From Phycisphaerales bacterium (GTDB lineage: Bacteria > Planctomycetota > Phycisphaerae > Phycisphaerales > SM1A02): DNA of 64,000 nt. The notes beneath the pieces are model-generated. The model was not told where the DNA came from. It saw only the letters and a program-made list of their open reading frames with translations, and did not search any database. Positions within the stretch are counted from its first letter, which is position 1; each line of letters opens with the position of its first letter. Below, piece by piece: positions 36,155 to 42,770 of the stretch. The stretch is from NCBI GenBank assembly GCA_022446905.1, contig JAKVBT010000005.1, positions 130,181 through 194,180 of the forward strand. The letters are read 5' to 3'. A program made the position numbers and the translations under genes.

Positions 36155-36183
36155 CTGACTTGCATCCACCGCCCTTTTAGGGT
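36155..36183 (+). promoter_or_regulatory. Possible promoter of the secreted deiminase gene
   Basis: CTGACT (four of six to TTGACA), 17 bp, TAGGGT. It shares TTTAGGGT with the region before the secretin gene. Start of transcription near 36190 would leave a leader of about 38 nt containing a good SD. Confidence 0.35.
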
Positions 36184-36227
36184 CGTATGGAGTATTGCAG
36201 GCCATGCCGGTCTGGAGAGGAAGTTCC

Positions 36228-37874
36228 ATGAGTTCGCAATTTCGCATGTTGAGCCTCGCTTGTGCTGCAGTGGTGTATTTCGTCTTGGCCGCAGGGGTCA
36301 AGGCGGCTGAGCCGCTGCTGATTGATGGGACCTTGGTATTTCCGGAGGGGTTGGCGGTCCCCAAGGACATGACGCCGATCGAAAGTCGCTTTATTCAGGA
36401 GCACCCACTCGGGGCTGTTCGTGGAGCAACCCCGCCACCTCCCACGGCTGATGTGCGTTGTGCTAGTGAATACGAATCCATGGGTGGCATTCTGCTGGCT
36501 TATGAAGGTGGAAGTAGTTTTACCAGCATCATTCGTCAGATGGCCGTTGCAATCACGACTATTGGCGAAGCCAATGTCTATATCGCCTGTGACAGCAACA
36601 GTGAGGCGAACAGTGTGCGTTCTTCATTGGCATCTCAAGGCGCGGATATGGACCGAGTTATTACAGTCGTTCGTAACACGGATACAGTGTGGATTCGTGA
36701 CTATGGGCCACGCTACGCCTACGTGGGGGAAGGTGAAAACGCGTGTCGTGTGATTATCGATCATGTCTACAATCGCCCCCGGCCGAATGACGATGCGTAC
36801 TCATCTTATTTTCGGAATGTTGTTGATCATGGGTACTACCAGCATGATCTGATTCATGGTGGTGGCAACTATCACGTGAACTCAACTGGCATAGCAGCTG
36901 CGACCGAACTTATTGTGGATGAAAATCCAGGTATGAGTGAGGCTCAGATTGTTGAGGTCTGGCGTCAGTATCAGAATGTCGAGACCTATATCCATGATGC
37001 ATTTCCAACATCAGTTGATGCAACGCAGCACATCGACATGTGGATGCAGATTGTCGGTGATGAGTCAATCATCATCAGTGACTGGCCAAACAGCTCGGGC
37101 AGTACCCAAGACCAGATCTGTGATGCTGCAGCAAACTACTACGCGGCTCTTGGCTGGACTGTCCATCGCACTCCTGCGTTCGCTAGTGGATGGACCCACT
37201 ATACGTACACCAACATGGTGCTCTGCAATGGTCTTGTCTTGCTCCCGGAGTACAACGACATCAGTAACACCTACGACAATCAGGCATTGGCAGCCGTCCA
37301 GAGCGCGATGCCCGATCGACAGATCGTGCAGATTGTCTGTGACAATTTGGCATACTCGGCTGGAGTGATGCATTGCATTACGATGCATATGCCAAGCCAC
37401 GCAGGAGGCATCTATCCCTCGAGCCATGTGCTATCGCCAACTGGTGGTGCATATGAGCCTGGCGATTTTGTTGCAGTGACGTGGTTATCTGATGATGATC
37501 AGCACGACGTTGTCAGTGTGGACATCGAGTTGTCAGTCGATGGTGGTGCTTCTTGGACTAAGCAGGTCGAAGCGACGCCCGATGATGGGAATTGGACCTG
37601 GACTGTGCCAGATGTAGCAGCTCAATCGGCCACTTTGCGTGTGTTGGCGCGGGATGGTGATGGGAATGTGGGTGGGGGGTCCAGCAATCCCTTTGTCATC
37701 AATGGCACGGCCGTCCCCGGCGATTGTGATGGGGATGGTGTGTGTGACGTCAACGACATTCTGATTCTGATTGGGTCGTGGGGGCCGTGTCCTGGCTGTC
37801 CAGCAGATCTCAATAGTGACGGAGTGGTCGATGTAAATGACGTGCTCTTAATACTGAGCTACTACCAACTCTGA
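36228..37874 (+). CDS. Secreted peptidylarginine deiminase-family protein with GC-type dockerin tail
   Basis: A 548-residue exported enzyme from ATG 36228, preceded by GGAGAGGAAG. A signal peptide (about 1-28) leads to a PAD_porph/agmatine-deiminase fold: WIRDYGP (catalytic Asp), DATQHIDMW (His) and GVMHCITMHMP (nucleophile Cys) are all present, as is the HGGGNYHV strand. The family hydrolyses guanidino groups of arginine or agmatine to ureido plus ammonia. A Big/FN3-like domain (about 405-490) and a C-terminal repeat pair, DCDGDGVCDVND and DLNSDGVVDVND, follow: two calcium-loop dockerin-like motifs separated by GPCPGCP. The tail probably anchors or sorts the enzyme. Substrate (peptidyl-arginine or free agmatine) is not shown by sequence. 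Confidence 0.85.
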   Translation: MSSQFRMLSLACAAVVYFVLAAGVKAAEPLLIDGTLVFPEGLAVPKDMTPIESRFIQEHPLGAVRGATPPPPTADVRCASEYESMGGILLAYEGGSSFTSIIRQMAVAITTIGEANVYIACDSNSEANSVRSSLASQGADMDRVITVVRNTDTVWIRDYGPRYAYVGEGENACRVIIDHVYNRPRPNDDAYSSYFRNVVDHGYYQHDLIHGGGNYHVNSTGIAAATELIVDENPGMSEAQIVEVWRQYQNVETYIHDAFPTSVDATQHIDMWMQIVGDESIIISDWPNSSGSTQDQICDAAANYYAALGWTVHRTPAFASGWTHYTYTNMVLCNGLVLLPEYNDISNTYDNQALAAVQSAMPDRQIVQIVCDNLAYSAGVMHCITMHMPSHAGGIYPSSHVLSPTGGAYEPGDFVAVTWLSDDDQHDVVSVDIELSVDGGASWTKQVEATPDDGNWTWTVPDVAAQSATLRVLARDGDGNVGGGSSNPFVINGTAVPGDCDGDGVCDVNDILILIGSWGPCPGCPADLNSDGVVDVNDVLLILSYYQL

Positions 37875-38342
37875 TCATTCGACGATCTCGATGATCTCAA
37901 AGGTCTTGTCGCCTATTGGCAGGTCGACATGGATTTTTTCACCGACCTTTGCCTTGAACAGCGACTGTCCGAGATTTGATCCGCTGGTGACCTCGACATA
38001 GTCCATGTCAAATCGCCCGGAGGACTCGCCAACGAGTTTGTACAACTCTTCCTCGTCTGTGTCGACATCTCGTAATTTGACGATGCTGCCCAGAAAGACG
38101 AGGTCTTCTGGGATCTCGCTCGAATCAGCAACGACGGCGTTGGCGAGTTTCTCCTTGATCAGATCCATCTTGGCCTGATTCATGGCCTTCTCTTCTCGAG
38201 CGGCGTGATATTCGGCATTTTCACGGAGGTCACCCATCTCGCGTGCACGAGCAATCCGCTCTGTGATGACGGTATCGGCAGAGAGACGTTCCTTGAGTTC
38301 CGCCTGCAAACGTGCTTGATCGTCCCCTGTGATGTATTCCAT
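37875..38342 (-). CDS. greA: Transcription elongation factor GreA
   Basis: A 155-residue factor that rescues backtracked RNA polymerase by stimulating transcript cleavage. The N-terminal coiled coil carries the acidic tip in MGDLRENAEYHAAREE, and the C-terminal FKBP-like domain ends GDKTFEIIEI. Start chosen at ATG 38342 with GGAGG six bases upstream; the ORF-track start adds 38 residues. It abuts the convergent deiminase gene without any spacer. An intrinsic terminator-like hairpin lies in its leader. Confidence 0.95.
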   Translation of the reverse strand: MEYITGDDQARLQAELKERLSADTVITERIARAREMGDLRENAEYHAAREEKAMNQAKMDLIKEKLANAVVADSSEIPEDLVFLGSIVKLRDVDTDEEELYKLVGESSGRFDMDYVEVTSGSNLGQSLFKAKVGEKIHVDLPIGDKTFEIIEIVE

Positions 38343-38352
38343 CAGCGCCTCC

Positions 38353-38383
38353 AAAAAAGGATTCGTCCCGAGCGATCGGGACG
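38353..38383 (-). terminator. Terminator/attenuator in the greA leader
   Basis: On the minus strand CGTCCCGA/TCGGGACG forms a perfect 8-bp stem with a four-base loop, followed by AATCC and six T residues, which run straight into the GGAGG of greA. It could end transcripts of the upstream lipoprotein gene, or attenuate greA itself, as the E. coli greA leader does (GraL RNA). Confidence 0.6.
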
Positions 38384-38394
38384 ATGATGTGATG

Positions 38395-38423
38395 AGTGTG
38401 GCGAAGGAAGCCTGATCCGTCAA
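38395..38423 (-). promoter_or_regulatory. Probable greA promoter
   Basis: Minus strand: -35 TTGACG, 17 bp, -10 CACACT. Transcription would begin about five bases before the hairpin described at 38353-38383, giving a leader of about 46 nt to the greA ATG. Confidence 0.45.
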
Positions 38424-38475
38424 GGCACAGCACTCAAAAGAACTGATTCGGGCCAATCAAAGGCGGTTTTTCTCG

Positions 38476-38838
38476 TTATCTGCTCATTGGCAGATCCCTA
38501 TTTGGATGGGGGCGGAAGTCCCTCGATGTGACTGGTATGGACTGGCCGTTGATCTTGGCGGCGACCGTCATGGTGTCGCCATCAGGTAACACGGAGATCT
38601 GCAGTTGGAATGCAGGACCATCGAGCAGGATCTCAGCGGACTCGCCACGTTTGACAACCAAACTGGGCGACGCCACCGGCAAAAATCCTCCCGAGTGCAT
38701 TTCTTCTTCAACGAGCACATCAACTTGTAGCACTTCTAGGGACTGCTGTTGGATGGTCGCGATACACCGCCATCTTTCGCTGCGGCAACCAGAGAGAAGG
38801 AGCATGGTGATGAGCACGAGCACTCGACACATGAACAT
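38476..38838 (-). CDS. Small lipoprotein, function unknown
   Basis: A 120-residue protein whose N-terminus has a hydrophobic segment ending in the lipobox LLSGC (Cys about 18), so it is probably lipid-anchored outside the inner membrane. The mature part is a short mainly beta domain with no motif I recognise. It starts 23 bp from the divergent glycosylasparaginase gene and is followed by greA on the same strand. ATG codons at residues 1 and 3 are both possible starts. Confidence 0.68.
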   Translation of the reverse strand: MFMCRVLVLITMLLLSGCRSERWRCIATIQQQSLEVLQVDVLVEEEMHSGGFLPVASPSLVVKRGESAEILLDGPAFQLQISVLPDGDTMTVAAKINGQSIPVTSRDFRPHPNRDLPMSR

Positions 38839-38861
38839 GGGCCTGACGATACGCTGGACTC

Positions 38862-39812
38862 ATGTCGCAGTCAATACACCCGAAGTTGATATCAACTTGG
38901 TCGATGGCACTTGGTGGACACGAACAAGTATGGCCTCAATTTGTTGCTGGCGGATCATCCGTTGATGCTGTCGAAGAGGTGTGTCGGGTCACCGAAGATG
39001 ATCCGAGTGTGGACTCAGTTGGCTATGGCGGGTTACCAGATGCAGATGGTGATGTCACCGTCGACGGCTGCATCATGTGCAGTCCTAAGAGACTAGGTGG
39101 TGTTGCCGCGATGAGACATCACCGCCATGCCGTGACGGTTGCTCGGCGCGTGATGGAGCAGTCCAAGCACCTCCTTCTAGTCGGTGAAGCGGCTGATGAA
39201 TTCGCCGAACGTCATGGCATTGAAGCGACGCCAATGTGCACTGAAAAAGCGCGGCAACTGTGGGAGCAATGGCGTTCGGATGGAAGCATGCCGCCCCAGG
39301 GCATGGATCGATCGTTGCAATCCCATCAACAGGTCAGGCCTATTCAAGGCAGTGAAGGCGAGGTGGAGTGTCCACATGACACCATCGGCACCTTAGCGAT
39401 TGATTGCTCCGGTTCTATGGCAGGGGCATGCAGCACCAGCGGGATGCCTTTCAAGACACCAGGACGAGTCGGGGATTCGCCGATCATTGGTCATGGGCTC
39501 TATGTCGAACCGGGCGTAGGTGCTGCGACTGCAACTGGTGTTGGCGAATTAGTCTCTGCTGTTTGTGGCTCATTTCTTGCTGTTGAAGCGCTGCGTGAGG
39601 GCTGTAATCCCATCGAGGCTGCTGGGCGAGTGATTGAGCGTATTGATGAAGTTGCATCACCCGCTGCAGATGACCAAGTGGCTGTGATTGTTCTGGCTGC
39701 TGATGGGAGTATTGGTTCCGCAGCACGTCTGCCAGGATTCCGCTTGCTGGTCTCGAGCGAGCAAGGGCATCAGTGCATGTCACCTGATCTCGGAGAGGGA
39801 GGGGCGGGATGA
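38862..39812 (+). CDS. N4-(beta-N-acetylglucosaminyl)-L-asparaginase (glycosylasparaginase)
   Basis: A 316-residue Ntn-hydrolase. Autoproteolysis between Asp 173 and Thr 174 in PHDTIGTLAID would make Thr 174 the nucleophile. SVGYGGLPDADGDV near residue 52 and GRVGDSPIIGHGLYVEP near 201 are conserved in glycosylasparaginases and distinguish them from plant-type isoaspartyl peptidases. The enzyme cleaves the sugar-asparagine bond of N-glycopeptides. Unlike the lysosomal and some bacterial enzymes, no signal peptide is visible, so it should act in the cytoplasm. It overlaps the Ppx/GppA gene by four bases. Confidence 0.85.
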   Translation: MSQSIHPKLISTWSMALGGHEQVWPQFVAGGSSVDAVEEVCRVTEDDPSVDSVGYGGLPDADGDVTVDGCIMCSPKRLGGVAAMRHHRHAVTVARRVMEQSKHLLLVGEAADEFAERHGIEATPMCTEKARQLWEQWRSDGSMPPQGMDRSLQSHQQVRPIQGSEGEVECPHDTIGTLAIDCSGSMAGACSTSGMPFKTPGRVGDSPIIGHGLYVEPGVGAATATGVGELVSAVCGSFLAVEALREGCNPIEAAGRVIERIDEVASPAADDQVAVIVLAADGSIGSAARLPGFRLLVSSEQGHQCMSPDLGEGGAG

Positions 39813-40753
39813 CTCGTGTTTCTTCGCACAAACGTGTGGCAGCCATTGATGTGGGCACCAATAGTGTCAAACTGACCGTTGCCGATGTTGGGCCAGATCG
39901 CACACTTGAGCTGATTGAGACTGTTCGTGTGCCGTTGCAACTTGGAGCTTCAGTGATGCGCCAAGGTCGATTTGGGGGTGCGACCATTGAGATGGTGGCG
40001 CAGTCCATCCAGGAATTGACCATGCGTGCACGTGTGCATGGAGCTGTGTCGATTGCAATCGTTGCGACCAGCGCTGCGAGAGAAGCTTCCGACACCACTG
40101 AGTTGCAAAAAGCGATTCGTCTGGTGGCCGATGCAGAGCTTGAAGTCATCTCAGGGGAAGAGGAAGCAATTTTGTCCAGTATGGCGCTTTCTCATCGAGT
40201 GCAGGCGACTCGTATTGGCCTCGTAGATGTGGGTGGTGGCAGTACCGAGGTGGCAGTGTCCCATGATGGAATCATTGAGTTGGCGTTGAGTGTGCCAATC
40301 GGCGCGGTACGGCTGAAAGAGGCATGCGGCACACCATTGCAGTTTGATCAGGAACAACTTCAGATTATTGATGGCATGATTCTCAGTGCACTGAAAGGTC
40401 AATTGCCAGATGCTCTTGAGGATCCAAAGGAGGTGTTTGCAACTGGTGGAACTGTCACTGCACTTGCGATGCTGGACCGCTCTGGCATGCCGCTGGGAGC
40501 AGCGCGTCCCTCGGACGTTGAAGACCACAGTTTGACGGTCGACTCGATTGCTTCGATCTCAACCACCATTGCCCAATGGGCGCCTGCAGATCGAGTCGCT
40601 CAAAGTGGACTATCCGCAGCACGCATTGATGTCTTGGTTCCTGGTGCGATGATTCTGAAACATGTCTTGGAGATGCTTGGGGCCCGGGTGTGCCGGGTTC
40701 ATGAGCAGGGGCTTCGCAGTGGACTGCTCTTGCGGCTGGCAGGGTTCAGTTGA
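39809..40753 (+). CDS. Ppx/GppA family phosphatase
   Basis: A 314-residue ASKHA-fold enzyme: AAIDVGTNSVKLTVAD at the N-terminus is the phosphate-1 loop, VISGEEEA and GLVDVGGGSTEVAV the next motifs. It has only the catalytic half, without the C-terminal HD domain of E. coli Ppx. Family members hydrolyse polyphosphate or pppGpp; sequence alone does not separate the two. Translationally coupled to the glycosylasparaginase. Its end overlaps the convergent ferredoxin gene by eight bases. Confidence 0.9.
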   Translation: MTRVSSHKRVAAIDVGTNSVKLTVADVGPDRTLELIETVRVPLQLGASVMRQGRFGGATIEMVAQSIQELTMRARVHGAVSIAIVATSAAREASDTTELQKAIRLVADAELEVISGEEEAILSSMALSHRVQATRIGLVDVGGGSTEVAVSHDGIIELALSVPIGAVRLKEACGTPLQFDQEQLQIIDGMILSALKGQLPDALEDPKEVFATGGTVTALAMLDRSGMPLGAARPSDVEDHSLTVDSIASISTTIAQWAPADRVAQSGLSAARIDVLVPGAMILKHVLEMLGARVCRVHEQGLRSGLLLRLAGFS

Positions 40754-41372
40754 TCTGACCGGTCCAAAATGGCCGGGAAGCGATCGGGCGGTGATCCACC
40801 GCGGGCCTCGGTGCTGGGCAGACCTGCACACAGACGCCACAGCCGGTGCATCGTTGTGAATCAATGGAAGGGCGACCAGTTTCATCTGTGGTGATGGCTC
40901 CGGGGACCGGGCAATGATCCACGCAAAGCGTGCATGGTTGCCCTTGCCATGGCAGGCAGGCCATCTGATCAATGGAGGCATCTGCCATCTTGAGTGGGAA
41001 ATCAAGGCGCAGTACTCCTGGATCACACGCACTGATACACGGAGTATCACTGCACATGACGCAGGGCTGCCGAACGGCGTTGATCATCGGTGTGCCTGAT
41101 CGGCGTGGTCCAGCAGACTCTGGTGCTGGTTCAATGGCACGAGGAGGGCAGGCATCAATGCAGTCGCCACATCTGGTACATGACTGGAGGAACTGTCCTT
41201 CAGCCACAGCGCCAGGCGGTCTTTGCAGAATAGAAAGTGCGATTTCTCGTGACGCACGTCTTCGTTGCAACCCGCGGGCCGCAGCATCCCGGAGGGGCTG
41301 AAAGATGCGGCCTCTGAACAATTCGCGCCGACTGAAATCGGGTTGTTCCGGCAGGTCAGCCATGGGGTCCAT
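40746..41372 (-). CDS. Four-cluster ferredoxin-type protein (NapF/NapG-like)
   Basis: A 208-residue protein with four sets of iron-sulfur cysteines: CTRCGDCIDACP (about 65-76), CVMCSDTPCISACDPG, CTLCVDHCPVPG and CTGCGVCVQVCP, enough for four [4Fe-4S] centres. The N-terminal SRRELFRGRI resembles NapF. There is a twin arginine but no hydrophobic core, so a Tat signal is unlikely and a cytoplasmic place is expected. No periplasmic nitrate reductase genes are nearby. ATG codons at residues 1 and 4 are possible starts. A role in electron transfer is clear, the partner is not. Confidence 0.8.
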   Translation of the reverse strand: MDPMADLPEQPDFSRRELFRGRIFQPLRDAAARGLQRRRASREIALSILQRPPGAVAEGQFLQSCTRCGDCIDACPPRAIEPAPESAGPRRSGTPMINAVRQPCVMCSDTPCISACDPGVLRLDFPLKMADASIDQMACLPWQGQPCTLCVDHCPVPGAITTDETGRPSIDSQRCTGCGVCVQVCPAPRPAVDHRPIASRPFWTGQIN

Positions 41373-41392
41373 GGTACCGATGCACTCATCGG

Positions 41393-41398
41393 TACACT
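41393..41398 (+). promoter_or_regulatory. Possible -10 element for leaderless MFS transporter mRNA
   Basis: TACACT ends six bases before the GTG start and no SD is seen. The same hexamer stands seven bases before carA. Confidence 0.3.
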
Positions 41399-41404
41399 TC
41401 GGAA

Positions 41405-42712
41405 GTGACCCCGTCGCCTAAGAACGAATGTGTGGCTGAGCCCCCGTGCGATCTGCGACGGGAGTATCCCGCGGGCCGGTACAAAGCATGGCTGTTCTGG
41501 TCGCTTCCAGCCCTTTTTTTCCTGTATGAGTTCATGTTGCGTGTGTCGCCCGGTGTGGTGGAGGACACACTGCAGTCGGAGTTCCATGTTGATGCTGCGA
41601 CCTTTGGGTTCAACATGGGCATGTATTACTACGCATACGCTCCGATGCAGTTGGTGGTTGGTCTGCTGCTCGATCAATTTGGCAGTCGGCGGCCATTGGC
41701 CTTTGCCTGCCTCGTGTGTGGGCTTGGGGCATTGCTCTTTGCCTTGGCGGACACGATTGGTGTGCTTGGTGCTGGTCGCCTTCTTGCCGGTTTTGGTTCT
41801 GCTTTTGCCTATGTCGGCACGATCTATGTCGCCAGTGTGTGGTTTCCGGAGTGTCGGATGGCACTGCTTGCAGGTGTGACTGCGGCGCTTGGAATGGCAG
41901 GTGCGGTACTTGGCGAAACAGTTCTTGGATGGCTGGATTCCATGCTGACTTGGCGCCAGGTGTTCTGGGGATTTGCAGGCCTTGCAGTCATCATTGGAGC
42001 ATGTATCTGGTACATCGTGCCACAACGGCCTGACTGGTTTGCTGCGCGGATCACGCAGGCAAAGGCGCAGCACTCACAACGCGCCTTCTCGGGCATTGGT
42101 CATGTGTTGAAGTCATGGCGGCTGTGGGTACTTGGCGGGGCTGTGGGTCTGCTGTACCTCCCTGTTGGTGTTTTTGCAGCATTGTGGGGGACACGATTTC
42201 TGGACAAGGCCATGGGGATGGGGGGTGAGGAAGCATCCTCCGCCGACGCCATGTTGTTCATCGGGCTTGGCATTGCCGCACCATTGACGGGTTGGCTTGC
42301 GGATCGAACAGGCCGGCAGACTTTGATTTTGCGTTCTTGCATTGTGATCTCACTTGCCTGCACTATTGGGATGTTGGTATTGCCTCCAGCACATGCCAAC
42401 TGGGCCTTTGCACTCCTCTTTGGTATGGGATTCGGCGTGGGATCAATCGTTTTGGCATTCCCCATGGCGATGGCACTGAGCCCACATCACGCTCGTGGGG
42501 CAGCCATCGCCTTTATGAATTTCTTCCAAATGTTGCTCGCGGGGATTGGTCAGTGGGGCATCGGCGCCTTGCTTGACAGCCATGGGAGCTCAGAAAGCAC
42601 GGTCTATGGGCTCAGTGACTTCAGAACGGCATTTTTGATTTTGCCCATTGGTCTGACCATTGGCTTCCTCTTGACTCTGCTGATCCGCGATTGTCATCAG
42701 AGAGACTGTTGA
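41405..42712 (+). CDS. Major facilitator superfamily transporter
   Basis: A 435-residue, twelve-span transporter. The N-terminal half has the family segment LLLDQFGSRRPLAF between helices 2 and 3; the matching signature between helices 8 and 9 is GWLADRTGRQTL. Closest in feel to sugar-phosphate/organic-anion MFS carriers, with the opening LFFLYEFMLRVSPGVV, but the substrate cannot be read. The start is a GTG without SD. The stop codon lies inside the -35 of the next gene's promoter. Confidence 0.88.
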   Translation: MTPSPKNECVAEPPCDLRREYPAGRYKAWLFWSLPALFFLYEFMLRVSPGVVEDTLQSEFHVDAATFGFNMGMYYYAYAPMQLVVGLLLDQFGSRRPLAFACLVCGLGALLFALADTIGVLGAGRLLAGFGSAFAYVGTIYVASVWFPECRMALLAGVTAALGMAGAVLGETVLGWLDSMLTWRQVFWGFAGLAVIIGACIWYIVPQRPDWFAARITQAKAQHSQRAFSGIGHVLKSWRLWVLGGAVGLLYLPVGVFAALWGTRFLDKAMGMGGEEASSADAMLFIGLGIAAPLTGWLADRTGRQTLILRSCIVISLACTIGMLVLPPAHANWAFALLFGMGFGVGSIVLAFPMAMALSPHHARGAAIAFMNFFQMLLAGIGQWGIGALLDSHGSSESTVYGLSDFRTAFLILPIGLTIGFLLTLLIRDCHQRDC

Positions 42713-42736
42713 CCGGGCTGAAATGGGCGTCATACT
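42709..42736 (+). promoter_or_regulatory. Promoter of the cysteine-rich secreted protein gene
   Basis: -35 TTGACC (overlapping the stop codon of the MFS gene), 16 bp, -10 CATACT. The expected start of transcription near 42743 gives a leader of about 28 nt. Confidence 0.5.
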
Positions 42737-42770
42737 TGTTGATGTTGGGGCAAAGTGAGATTCCCTACCT

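Noticed and set aside
41084-42073. 329-residue minus-strand ORF opposite the MFS transporter
   Set aside because: Basic, low-complexity antisense translation of a membrane-protein gene, overlapping the ferredoxin gene in another frame; no SD or motif.
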